Assembly (NCBI RefSeq): GCF_022968795.1
Contig: NZ_JALJRB010000015.1
Span: forward strand, 50,362-114,361
Length of the DNA stretch: 64,000 nucleotides
Source of the DNA: Desulfatitalea alkaliphila
GTDB lineage: Bacteria > Desulfobacterota > Desulfobacteria > Desulfobacterales > Desulfosarcinaceae
Direction of reading: 5' to 3'
Positions within the stretch are counted from its first letter, which is position 1. Every line of letters begins with the position of its first letter. The position numbers and the translations under genes are program-made. Below the pieces are notes generated by a model that made no database searches, had not been told where the DNA came from, and saw only the letters and a list, made by a program, of their open reading frames with translations. This document shows positions 25,563 through 34,054 of the stretch, piece after piece.

Positions 25563-27299
25563 TCATCTCTCCTCTTTGGATGACGCGTCCGGCGGCGCCA
25601 AAAAGGCGATGGCCCAGGTGCCCGGCCCCATGTGGGCCCCGGAGGTCAACGACAGGGGACGGAACAGAACCTCGGCGTCCGGCAGGAATTCTTGAATCCG
25701 AGGCGCGGCTGTCTGCGCCACCCATTCACGATTGTCCGAATGCTGCAGCACGATCAGCGGCGCCGCACCTGCCTCGAAATGCGCTTGCAACTGCGCCATG
25801 GCAAAGTTCAGCTGGTCCTGCCGATTGCGCACCACGCCCACCTTTTCGGCGCCGGTGGCAGTGGGGGTGATAATGGGCTTCATGTGCAAAAGGTCACCGA
25901 AGAATCCCTTGGTTTTGGAAATGCGCCCCCCGGCGGCCAGGTACTTGAGTTGATCCAGAAAAACAAACTCCCGGCTCCGGGCCACGGCCTCATGGGCGAA
26001 AGCGACGACCGCGGCGGGGTCCCCACCCGCAAGGGAGCGGCGTGCAGTGGCCAACACCACCACGGCCAGGCGTCCCGAGGCCACCCCGGTGTCGATGATG
26101 GTCATGCGCTGCTCCGGATCCTGTTGGGCCTGCCAGGCGGTGACGGTTTCGAAGTTGCCGGTGAAGACGGAACCGACGCAAAGATAGAGCACCCGTTCAT
26201 GCCGGCTGACGGCGCTCAAATAGCTTTGATGCCGCTCGAACACGGAGGCCTGGGCCGTTGACACCTTGGTGCCCGCGCGCATGGCGGCATAAAGCCGCTC
26301 CGGCGCATAGAGGGTTTCGGGACATGACTGGTCGCCCACCACCAAGTAGCTGTTGAGCAAAGTGAGGCCCAGTTCGCGCGCATCTTCCACCGTGACCGAC
26401 CCGGCCGCATCGGTCATGATGTGTACCGCCCCCGCCTTGGTCTGCGCGGTACGCACCGGTGCCAACCGCTCCTCAGTCCAATCCACCACCTGCCCCAGGG
26501 CCTCGAGGCCCGAACGCAACTGCTGCCGGCTGGCGGTGTGCAGGTGCACCTTCAGCCCTCCTTCACCCTCGGTGACCACCATGCTTTCGCCCAGATCGGC
26601 CAGGCGCCGGCGCACCGCCTCGCCGCGGCCGTCGGCCTGGATCATGGCACTGACGCAATACCCGTCCTCACTCTCGCCATCATGGTGATAATCATCGGCG
26701 ATGCGCAGTTTGCCGGCGAAGGTCTCGGTCACCGGGCGGCCTTGATCGAGTCGATCGGTCAAACACCCCAGAAAGGCCTCCAGGAAAATGAACATGCCCA
26801 GGGCGCCGGCATCCACCACCCCCGCCTTGCGACATGCGGGCAAAGTCTCGCTGGTGGCGGCCACGGTCTCTTCCATGCGCCGGATGATGGCATTGGTATC
26901 CCACTGGTCCGGGGTCTTGTCGGCCACGGCCATTGCCTGGGCCAGGGCCTCGAACAGTGTCAGCATGGTGCCGGGCGCCGGATTGACCACCGCCCGCTGG
27001 GCCTTGTCGAAGCCCACCTGAATGGTGCTGGGCAGCTCGGCGGCATTGTCGATGCCCAGCAATTCATAGAAGAAAGCGGCGGCAATGTTGCCCGAGTTGC
27101 CGGTGGCCGACTTGATCAGGTTGCGGGGCACCACAGTGGGGTTGTCCGCCAATTGCCGCAAGGGCGCCAGGCTGATCTTCAGGTTGCGACCCGTGTCGGC
27201 ATCGGCCACCGGAAATACATTGATCTGATCCAGCAGGTCGGACCACGCCACCATGCGCTCGTAACCGGTGATAAAAGCCTTGAAATAGGCTTGCGCCAT
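25563..27299 (-). CDS. FakA-FakB-like fusion: DhaL/DAK2 domain plus DegV fatty-acid-binding domain
   Basis: 578 residues. Residues 1-200 form a DhaL domain with NVFPVADADTGRN (metal-binding Asp residues of FakA kinases). A middle domain follows (EDGYCVSAMI, as in FakA), and residues 290-578 form a DegV/EDD domain that binds a fatty acid in FakB proteins (VSTAQAS, GGRISKTKG). In Firmicutes FakA and FakB are separate and make acyl phosphate from free fatty acid. Here both are in one chain beside acyltransferases and ACPs, so it probably activates a fatty acid for the pathway. ATG at 27299 chosen because GGAGGG lies 6 bp upstream. Confidence 0.85.
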   Translation of the reverse strand: MAQAYFKAFITGYERMVAWSDLLDQINVFPVADADTGRNLKISLAPLRQLADNPTVVPRNLIKSATGNSGNIAAAFFYELLGIDNAAELPSTIQVGFDKAQRAVVNPAPGTMLTLFEALAQAMAVADKTPDQWDTNAIIRRMEETVAATSETLPACRKAGVVDAGALGMFIFLEAFLGCLTDRLDQGRPVTETFAGKLRIADDYHHDGESEDGYCVSAMIQADGRGEAVRRRLADLGESMVVTEGEGGLKVHLHTASRQQLRSGLEALGQVVDWTEERLAPVRTAQTKAGAVHIMTDAAGSVTVEDARELGLTLLNSYLVVGDQSCPETLYAPERLYAAMRAGTKVSTAQASVFERHQSYLSAVSRHERVLYLCVGSVFTGNFETVTAWQAQQDPEQRMTIIDTGVASGRLAVVVLATARRSLAGGDPAAVVAFAHEAVARSREFVFLDQLKYLAAGGRISKTKGFFGDLLHMKPIITPTATGAEKVGVVRNRQDQLNFAMAQLQAHFEAGAAPLIVLQHSDNREWVAQTAAPRIQEFLPDAEVLFRPLSLTSGAHMGPGTWAIAFLAPPDASSKEER

Positions 27300-27301
27300 C
27301 G

Positions 27302-27709
27302 TCATCCCTCCAGTGCGCGCCGTATATCGTCGGGGATCTGGAACTCCATCTCCATTTCGGGAAAACGCACCGCCAGTTGCTCGCTGCTGCCGCGGGCGCA
27401 CAGCAGCATGTCCGGCCCTTTGCGGATCTCGAAATTCAGGACGATTTTATATTGGCACTCCGTGACGGTGGCGCTGCAAGTGAATTGATCGAAGGCCCGC
27501 AGGGGCACAATGTGTTTCAAGGACGATCGCGTGACCGGAAACACATAGTGCTTTTCCAACATGTAGGCATACAGATCGACACCTACCGATGCAAAGAGGC
27601 CGAAACGCGCAATATCAAAATATTTTAAATAGTTACCGTGCCATACAATTTGAAGCGGATCCAGATCGTGAAATGCCACCGTCATGTTGGTCTCAAAACG
27701 CGTTCCCAT
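27302..27709 (-). CDS. Acyl-CoA/ACP thioesterase, 4HBT hot-dog family
   Basis: 135 residues with the 4-hydroxybenzoyl-CoA-thioesterase signature: HDLDPLQIVWHGNYLKYFD. Asp in DLDPLQIVWH is the usual catalytic residue. It would release the chain from ACP, or edit stalled chains. First gene of the long leftward operon; its stop is 2 bp from the kinase start. I take the ATG at 27709 (GGTGG just upstream) rather than a GTG 13 codons earlier. Confidence 0.88.
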   Translation of the reverse strand: MGTRFETNMTVAFHDLDPLQIVWHGNYLKYFDIARFGLFASVGVDLYAYMLEKHYVFPVTRSSLKHIVPLRAFDQFTCSATVTECQYKIVLNFEIRKGPDMLLCARGSSEQLAVRFPEMEMEFQIPDDIRRALEG

Positions 27710-27843
27710 GAACCACCCACCCCTTGCATCGAAATGAACGGAAACCATCCCGTTTCCATTGAGCCTTCTAATATATCAAGGGAATGAGGGAAGGCAAGCG
27801 GAATGCCGCGCCAAGTTCACCATGGCCGAGCCGGCCGGCAGGT

Positions 27844-28506
27844 TCAGCCTTGCCCGTGCCGGTCGGCCCACTCCCAATCGTGGACCTCTTGCGTGGCCGG
27901 GATCTCGGCCCAGCCGGTGACCATGGTCTTGACCATGCTGAAAAGGGTGTGGCCCAGGGTGGCCAGATAGAGGTGACTCACCAGAAACGCCAACAACAAA
28001 AAGAAAAAGGCGGTGTGCACCAGCGCCACGATGCCGAGATCGAGAAAAGCGGCCAAGCCGCCTGCGGTCCACTGATTGTAAGTGTAGTAGAGCAGTCCGG
28101 ACACCATCTGCACCGGCAGCAGCAAGGTCACGATGCCCAGGTAAGCCAATCGCTGCAAGGGATTGTGTTTGGCACCGGGGCTTGTCCGCACCGGCTTGGC
28201 TTCCCCCTTGAACATGCCGAGCGCATAATAGCGGGCCATGGCCAACAACTTGCGGGTCGTGGGGATGTATTGACGCCACTCGCCAGTCGTAAAAGCCCAG
28301 AAAAGAATGAAACAGAACAGCACTACCCACGTCAGCCCGAGAAAATTGTGCAACCGCACCGCCCGGGCATACCCCAGAAGGGCAAAGGTGCCGTGGATCT
28401 CCAGGCCGGTCCCCATCAAACCAAGGATCAGTGCCGCCTGCAACCAGTGCCAGAAACGTTCGAAACGTGTAAAAAGGTACACCTTTTGCGTTGCGTTGCT
28501 TTTCAT
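27844..28506 (-). CDS. Membrane cytochrome b, Ni/Fe-hydrogenase/thiosulfate-reductase type
   Basis: 220 residues with about four membrane helices and well-placed His residues (RFWHWLQAA, RLHNFLG, VHTAFFFLLLAFLVSHLYLATLGH) that can bind two b-type hemes. It begins MKSNATQKVYLFTRFERFWHW, as in cytochrome b561-type subunits of respiratory complexes. The ATG overlaps the stop of the octaheme cytochrome gene and has AGGAGG upstream. Inferred role: electron transfer between the quinone pool and the periplasmic octaheme cytochrome. Confidence 0.88.
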   Translation of the reverse strand: MKSNATQKVYLFTRFERFWHWLQAALILGLMGTGLEIHGTFALLGYARAVRLHNFLGLTWVVLFCFILFWAFTTGEWRQYIPTTRKLLAMARYYALGMFKGEAKPVRTSPGAKHNPLQRLAYLGIVTLLLPVQMVSGLLYYTYNQWTAGGLAAFLDLGIVALVHTAFFFLLLAFLVSHLYLATLGHTLFSMVKTMVTGWAEIPATQEVHDWEWADRHGQG

Positions 28507-30134
28507 CACCGTCGATCCTCCTTGCCGCGCCGGCGGGCGACGATCCGCCCCAGACCGTGCACCCCCGAAAGGGCCAGCGCCCCCAACACCAACAGCCAGC
28601 CGGCCCCATCGAGCCACGGCCATCGATCACGGCCCGGCATGTAAAAACCGCCCAGTCGTGCCAGTCGGCCGTCGTGGCGCGTGTGGCATGCCTCGCAGCG
28701 CAGGGCCCGGTCTTTGGGGGCCACCATGTGGGTGGTGGGAAAAACATACCTGGATTCGACGAAAGCGAACTGCCCCGAATAGGGGATGCCCATTCGCTCG
28801 GCGCCGATCCGGAGCGCCTCGGGCCAGTCGAGGGTGGTCCAGAATCCCTGCGGCCCGGACAGCAGAGGCGGCAGCAGGGTGTGATGAACGGTGTCGTAGG
28901 GTTGTTTGCCTCGGTGGACCTTGAAGGGAAAAATCCGCGCCCCGGGATCCTCCGGGCGGCCGACGGGCCAACCGACGTGGACCACGGTGTCCGGATCGAT
29001 TACATCCTTGACGGTCAAGGTTTCGATGGCACCGTCGAACCAGAAGTAGGCCGGTATGCCGTCGCGCGTCCAGGTCATTTCCCCTTTGATGCTCTGATAG
29101 GCGGGCATACCCAGGGGCCCCGGGTCGGTGTAGGGTTGCCCGTCCCGCCGACGGCCTGCTTGGGACCAGTCCCATCCGGTTTTGGTGGGCAGTCGGCGGG
29201 CGAAAGCCGGAATGTGACAACTCTGGCAGGCCACCTTGTCGGTGTGATCGTTGGTTTTGCTGCCGGCCGGGTGGGGTGTTGCGCCGTGGCAAGCTTCGCA
29301 GGTGATCTTGGGCGTCAGGTCGTCTTCGAGCAGACTGCGGCGGGCGGTCACCGCCGGCGTGCCGTAAACGCGCCCGGCGATATGGTGTTGACGGGTGGTG
29401 TGGCAGCGGGTGCAGTGAAACCCCTGGCCGTCGCCGCCCATGTGCACATCCAGCTGCCGGTCGGGGTGGGCCATGGAGGAATCCAGATCACCGTGTTTGA
29501 CGCCGTCGCCGCCGCCACCGTAAAAATGGCATGCGCCGCAATGCGCCCGGGTGGGCAACCCCACCTGTTGCACCGCCGCCCGGATCTCCTGCTGAACCTC
29601 CGCCGCCCTGGCCTGATCGGCCACCTCCGACGAACCGGACAGCTTGCGATACGCCTCGAAAGCCGCCGCCCAGTCCAATGGCTGCCGGCCATGACAGCGC
29701 AGGCAGTTGACCCGTCCCTGTTTGCCGTTCCAGCCGATGTGGCAGTCCAGGCACTTCCGGTCGGTCATGAAATTGGTGGAAAGGCAAAAGTTGTTCAATG
29801 AGTGGCCCGCTTTGCCGACGATGCGGTCCGGCGGCGACAAGGGATCGATCCAGGTCCAGTGAAGGGTTTCGTGCAACTGGGCCTCGGCCTCGGTGTGGCA
29901 ACTCAGGCAAGCTTGGGTGATGGCGTCACCGGATGCGAAAGATTGCTGCAAGGCCGCATGCCGGCTGTGGTCGGTGGTGTTCCAGCGGGCTTGGCGCTCG
30001 ACGGCCTGGCGAGCCATCACCCGCCCCGGAGCGATCTTGTCGGCCGCCGCATCGCACCCGATCCGGGCAAGGGCCAGCATGGCGCAAAAAACAAGCGCCG
30101 ACACCCAAAGCCATCTCGACATCCCACGCGCCAT
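28506..30134 (-). CDS. Octaheme c-type cytochrome, tetrathionate-reductase (OTR)-like
   Basis: 542 residues with a Sec signal/anchor at the N-terminus, eight CXXCH heme motifs (CLSCH, CLDCH, CLRCH, CGACH, CTRCH, CEACH, CQSCH, CEACH) and a C-terminal membrane helix followed by RRRGK. Length, heme count and the spacing with a long gap before the last heme fit the tetrathionate-reductase-family octaheme cytochromes, which reduce tetrathionate, nitrite or hydroxylamine in vitro; the physiological substrate is uncertain. It is paired with the cytochrome b gene downstream. The ATG at 30134 has AAGGAGG six bases upstream. Confidence 0.88.
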   Translation of the reverse strand: MARGMSRWLWVSALVFCAMLALARIGCDAAADKIAPGRVMARQAVERQARWNTTDHSRHAALQQSFASGDAITQACLSCHTEAEAQLHETLHWTWIDPLSPPDRIVGKAGHSLNNFCLSTNFMTDRKCLDCHIGWNGKQGRVNCLRCHGRQPLDWAAAFEAYRKLSGSSEVADQARAAEVQQEIRAAVQQVGLPTRAHCGACHFYGGGGDGVKHGDLDSSMAHPDRQLDVHMGGDGQGFHCTRCHTTRQHHIAGRVYGTPAVTARRSLLEDDLTPKITCEACHGATPHPAGSKTNDHTDKVACQSCHIPAFARRLPTKTGWDWSQAGRRRDGQPYTDPGPLGMPAYQSIKGEMTWTRDGIPAYFWFDGAIETLTVKDVIDPDTVVHVGWPVGRPEDPGARIFPFKVHRGKQPYDTVHHTLLPPLLSGPQGFWTTLDWPEALRIGAERMGIPYSGQFAFVESRYVFPTTHMVAPKDRALRCEACHTRHDGRLARLGGFYMPGRDRWPWLDGAGWLLVLGALALSGVHGLGRIVARRRGKEDRR

Positions 30135-30485
30135 AGCCGCCTCCTTGTTTGATGGCGATGCAAGGCCTCTGCCATACAAAACAGCATAATCGCTATCGGC
30201 CGGTTCCACAAGCTTCGGAAGGCATTGCAGGCATCTTTAAGGCGTTTAGCTGCAAAGCCCAAGTTAAGGCGTTGGCCAAACAGGCTTTTCTCCTGTGCCA
30301 ATTAGGAATTTCCCCATTGTTATCAGGGTGGCTTCCCCCTATTATGACAAGTTGCTTTCACCGCTTTTTTGTTGCGCACTTCGCCCCTCAAGGCGCGGGC
30401 CGGACGCTGCAACCCAAGGTCGTCCACCGGATTGTACAAGGGCGCAACCCCACCGATTGTTAGGCTTTGCTGATTGGAGGAACAG
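30135..30485. other. Intergenic region between the octaheme cytochrome and the HEYGH lipoprotein
   Basis: About 350 bp between divergent genes, so it should hold both promoters. The GGAGG site of the downstream gene is at 30476-30480. Short open frames on both strands have no recognisable protein features. I see no repeat, RNA or clear promoter. Confidence 0.5.
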
Positions 30486-32408
30486 ATGACCAGGCAGTTA
30501 CGAAAAGGCATGTTTTTTCTTTTACCTTTTTTGTGCGCCGCACTATTGACCTTTGCTCTTTACGGTTGTGACAGCGGTTCGAACGCGGGCGGCAATACCG
30601 ATACACCTTCAGGCATCGGCGGCGGTTGCGACGCCGGGCCCGGCGACGGGGACAGCGGCCCGACCGACGGTGGCGACAGCACCAGCAACATCGCGCTGAC
30701 CGCAAATGCTTCCACCTCCTATGTCTCCCCGTGGGAAACCCTCGACGCCGTCAACAGCGATGCGAACCCATCCCATTCCAACGACAAATCCAGCGGGGCC
30801 TACGGCAATTGGTACAACCCCGATTCGCTGCAATGGGTGCAGTACGATTGGCACCACAACCACAGCATCTCTTCCGTCGAGGTGTATTGGTTCGACGACA
30901 ATGGCGGCGTGTTGACCCCCACCACCGCCTATCTAGAGTACTTCGACGGCGCCGACTGGGTCCGTTGCGGCGACGTGCCCCGGGCCAAAGATGCCTGGAA
31001 TCGCCTGGCACTGAACAATATCGTCACCAACCGGCTGCGCCTGTTCATGCGCAATGCCACCCAGTCCACCGGCATCCTGGAATGGCGCGTATGGGGCGTT
31101 GCCGCCGACGGCGACCCCACCCCCCCGCCGGATCCGAATCCCCCGCAACCGGACGCCTACCGGCCGATCACCAATCAATATGTGCTGCACAATGTCACCA
31201 CCGCCAATGCATTGCACAAGGATTCCGACCATTTCCGCATCTACTACGGCGGCAACGGCCTCAATGGCGGCAGGGGCAACCTGGCCGATGTGCCCGAACG
31301 CAATGTGGATATCGCCCTGGCCCACCTGGAAGCGGCGCACCGTTTCTTTGTCGATGATTGGGGATTTCGTTCACCCGGAATTTCCGTCCACGCCAACGAC
31401 GGCCCGTACTACAAAATGAATATCTATCCGACCACCACCCTCAATGCCGGCGGCGTAATGCTCTACGATCATCGCGCGGGCCTGAGCTACATCGAAGTGC
31501 GCGGTCCCCAATTGGCGGCGCCAAGGGTAACTGTGCATGAATACGGTCACTGCCTTACGCTGACGGAGTACAACTGGGCGGACCAGACCCGCACCGGCGC
31601 GTGGTGGGAGACCGTGGCCAACTGGGTGGCCGACACCTATTTGAATTCGCCCTACTACGAAGAAGTCCGGCAGCGTTTCGGTTTGAGCGCCGGCGGCACC
31701 ATCATCGACCTGAATAAAGTGATCGGCCAATCCCATCTGACCATCTGCCACAACCAGAACTATTACGAAGCCTGGCCCTTTCTGACCTATCTGACCAACA
31801 ACCCGGACAACTACCCCGGCTTGGGCAAAATGGCGGTGCCGGACCTGTTCCGCCACCATCGCCGCAACAACGAAACGCCCCTGCATGTGCTCGAACGCAT
31901 TGCCTCGCCGGTCCGGGTCCAAACCCTACTCGGACGCTACTGGGCGCGCATGGCCTATCTGGATATCGATCATCCCCGGGCGCAGCAGGCCTTTTTCAGC
32001 AGTCGCAACCGCCTGAACTTCGCCAACCTGGATTCGGTGGACAACCAAACCTACCGGGTCAAAAGCACCCGCCAACCCATGTACGGCGGCGCCAACATTA
32101 TTCCCCTCAGGGTGACCGGCAACGGCGACATCATGGTGGTGGTATCGAATCTGGGCAATGGTTTGCAGGAAAGCAATTTCACCGCCACCGTTGCCATTCG
32201 CGCCAATTCCGGCGCCGTGCGCTATGTGGAGCTACGCAACGGCGTGGGTCAGGCCACCGTCGCCGCCGGCGAAGAGGCGAGCCTGGTGGTGGTCAATACG
32301 CCCAACACGCTCTATCTCTACGATGCTTTCCAGAGCCGCGCCGGCAGCCCGGAAAACATCGGCCTGGACTACCAAGTGCGCCTCGCCGGCGCCGTACCGG
32401 ACCACTAG
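30486..32408 (+). CDS. Secreted lipoprotein with discoidin-like domain and HEYGH metallopeptidase-like domain
   Basis: 640 residues: a signal peptide with lipobox LYGC (about residue 28), a low-complexity Gly/Asp/Ser linker, a galactose-binding (F5/8 C-like) domain around residues 70-210 (NIALTANASTSY opening, ILEWRVWG end), a Pro-rich spacer, and a domain resembling DUF6055 with VTVHEYGHCLTL near residue 355, a zinc-metallopeptidase-type HExxH. A C-terminal beta domain follows. It would be a cell-surface protein binding carbohydrate and possibly cleaving protein. The third zinc ligand is not obvious, so catalysis is unproven. GGAGG 5 bp upstream supports the ATG. Confidence 0.7.
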   Translation: MTRQLRKGMFFLLPFLCAALLTFALYGCDSGSNAGGNTDTPSGIGGGCDAGPGDGDSGPTDGGDSTSNIALTANASTSYVSPWETLDAVNSDANPSHSNDKSSGAYGNWYNPDSLQWVQYDWHHNHSISSVEVYWFDDNGGVLTPTTAYLEYFDGADWVRCGDVPRAKDAWNRLALNNIVTNRLRLFMRNATQSTGILEWRVWGVAADGDPTPPPDPNPPQPDAYRPITNQYVLHNVTTANALHKDSDHFRIYYGGNGLNGGRGNLADVPERNVDIALAHLEAAHRFFVDDWGFRSPGISVHANDGPYYKMNIYPTTTLNAGGVMLYDHRAGLSYIEVRGPQLAAPRVTVHEYGHCLTLTEYNWADQTRTGAWWETVANWVADTYLNSPYYEEVRQRFGLSAGGTIIDLNKVIGQSHLTICHNQNYYEAWPFLTYLTNNPDNYPGLGKMAVPDLFRHHRRNNETPLHVLERIASPVRVQTLLGRYWARMAYLDIDHPRAQQAFFSSRNRLNFANLDSVDNQTYRVKSTRQPMYGGANIIPLRVTGNGDIMVVVSNLGNGLQESNFTATVAIRANSGAVRYVELRNGVGQATVAAGEEASLVVVNTPNTLYLYDAFQSRAGSPENIGLDYQVRLAGAVPDH

Positions 32409-32453
32409 CGTCCGGCACATCCCACTTGCCGGGACCACATTGCACCGAAACGT

Positions 32454-32520
32454 AATCAAAATCGCTATCGGGATCGATTAAAATTCTTCAATTTCGATCC
32501 TGGTAGCGATTTCGATGATG
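32454..32520. repeat. Hairpin copy of the AATCGCTATCGGGATCG repeat family
   Basis: The left arm (32454-32480) contains AATCGCTATCGGGATCG; the right arm (32490-32520) is a near complement. The arms are about 10 bp apart, so an RNA hairpin could form 45 bp after the upstream stop codon. The rest of the 293-bp gap before the hydrolase gene holds nothing I can name. Confidence 0.75.
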
Positions 32521-32701
32521 AACATACCGCTGCACCGACTGCATGGATTTGCACTCCTCGACATAGCCGCCTTGTGGTATAGGGTAACGATGCACCGGGC
32601 GCTTCCGGCCGCCGATCCCGCCGAGGCGCCTGCTCATTGAATCCCCACGGGTGACCGCGGGCCGACCGCGCGGTGCCCGATCCAACTTGCAAGGAGGCCG
32701 C

Positions 32702-33472
32702 ATGAAATTCAAACAGCTTCGCTTCGCCAACCGATACGGATACAAGCTGGCGGCCCGCATCGATCTGCCGGACGACGGCACACCCCATGCCTACGCGATC
32801 TTCGCCCACTGCTTTACCTGCACCAAGAATCTGAAAGCCGTGGCGGCCATCAATCAGACGCTGACCCAAGACGGCATCGCCGTGCTGCGTTTCGATTTCA
32901 CCGGGCTCGGCCAAAGCGAAGGCGACTTTGCCGACACCAACTTCACCACCAATGTCAGTGACATCGTCGATGCGGCCGAGTTCCTGGCGGACCAATACGC
33001 AACGCCACGGATGCTGATCGGCCACTCATTGGGCGGTGCCGCCGTGCTCCAGGCCGCCGTCGACATCCCATCGGCCCGCGCGGTGGTAACCATCGCGGCC
33101 CCTTCAAGGCCGGATCACGTCCTCAAGCACTTCTCGGACGCCACCGAAGAGATTGAAACCCGCGGCGAAGCCGAGGTCCGCCTGGCCGGGCGCCCTTTCC
33201 GCATCAAAAAGCAGTTTCTGGAAAACCTCGGCGCCGACCCGATGACGGACACCATCAAAGGGTTGAACCGCGCCCTGCTCGTGCTGCACGCCCCCCTCGA
33301 CGACATCGTCGGAATCGGCAACGCGGGGGAAATCTTCCAAACCGCCAAACACCCCAAAAGCTTCGTCTCCCTGGACAGCGCCGACCACCTGCTGACCGAT
33401 CCGGACGACGCCCGCTATGCCGGCGGTGTTATGGCCGCTTGGTGCCGTAGATATATAATAGGAGACCGGTGA
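32702..33472 (+). CDS. Alpha/beta hydrolase
   Basis: A 256-residue serine hydrolase: nucleophile elbow GHSLGGAA, Asp in LHAPLDDIVG and His in DSADHLL complete the triad; AHCFTCTKN near residue 36 supplies the oxyanion region. It resembles the hydrolases often found fused or next to OsmC proteins, but no OsmC domain is present. Likely acts on an ester or thioester in the cytoplasm. AAGGAGG seven bases before the ATG at 32702 supports the start; in-frame residues further up are unconvincing. Confidence 0.82.
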   Translation: MKFKQLRFANRYGYKLAARIDLPDDGTPHAYAIFAHCFTCTKNLKAVAAINQTLTQDGIAVLRFDFTGLGQSEGDFADTNFTTNVSDIVDAAEFLADQYATPRMLIGHSLGGAAVLQAAVDIPSARAVVTIAAPSRPDHVLKHFSDATEEIETRGEAEVRLAGRPFRIKKQFLENLGADPMTDTIKGLNRALLVLHAPLDDIVGIGNAGEIFQTAKHPKSFVSLDSADHLLTDPDDARYAGGVMAAWCRRYIIGDR

Positions 33473-33498
33473 AAGGGGTGCCACTTAGTTAGAATATG

Positions 33499-33872
33499 GA
33501 GTGTTAAGTGTTAAGTGTTAAGTTTTAAGTTAAGGAATTCTATCGATTATAGGGGGTTGGGGGTAGTCGAGCGGAGGGGTTCTTCCACGCATCGCCCCCT
33601 GCACCCACCCTTGGGTCACGGCATGCCGTGCCCGGGGGCCCGATCCTCCCCTATAGGCAAAACCGCCATCAGCCATCGGTCTCCATTTCGTCCAGTACCC
33701 TACATCGTGTGCATGCATCTCGCTTGGATAGGATTGGGTTGAAGGGTGTTTCAATCCAGAACGAAATCGAAATCGCTATCGGGATCGTAAATTTTGAGCA
33801 CAGCGCGCTCCCAACCATCTACAATCGATAGAATTCCTTAACTTAAAACTTAACTCTTAACACTTAACACTC
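33499..33872. repeat. Element bounded by nearly perfect 50-bp inverted repeats
   Basis: The arms 33499-33548 and 33823-33872 match at 49 of 50 positions as reverse complements. Each starts with repeats of GTGTTAA and ends with GGAATTCTATCGATT on the inner side. They enclose about 274 bp with no gene. The form is that of a small non-autonomous mobile element (MITE-like) or of a very long hairpin; no clear target duplication is visible. Confidence 0.75.
33761..33787. repeat. Single arm of the AATCGCTATCGGGATCG repeat family
   Basis: Same core as at 5250 and 32454, here without an obvious facing arm and lying inside the 50-bp inverted-repeat element. Confidence 0.7.
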
Positions 33873-34054
33873 TAACCTATCTATCTCCACCCCCTGCAAC
33901 AACCACCCAATCCCGCATCACCCAATCCACCCGAATACCGCAACAACTCCCCAATTACCTGTAATATCTTGCTTAATCATTTGGTACTTGGTATCATTAC
34001 TCTATTGTCGCCACCAGCAACGGAGCGCCGCCACTGTAATCAGCCGATGGGATC

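Larger units (their letters stand above)
33473..34054. other. Repeat-rich intergenic region
   Basis: A 582-bp gap without a gene. It holds a pair of long inverted repeats (33499-33548 and 33823-33872), a single arm of the AATCGCTATCGGGATCG family (33761-33787) and a 14-bp palindrome around CACGGCATGCCGTG near 33617. The short frame at 33515-33742 is not protein-like. The promoter of the 1017-residue protein is presumably in 33880-34050. Confidence 0.7.

Noticed and set aside
30149..30463. Rightward frame of about 100 codons before the HEYGH lipoprotein
   Set aside because: No ribosome-binding site, no family features, and it runs into the leader of the real gene.
33499..33530. Short GTGTTAA tandem repeats as part of a CRISPR array
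   Set aside because: The units are 7 bp with no spacers; they are the outer end of an inverted repeat, and no cas genes are present.
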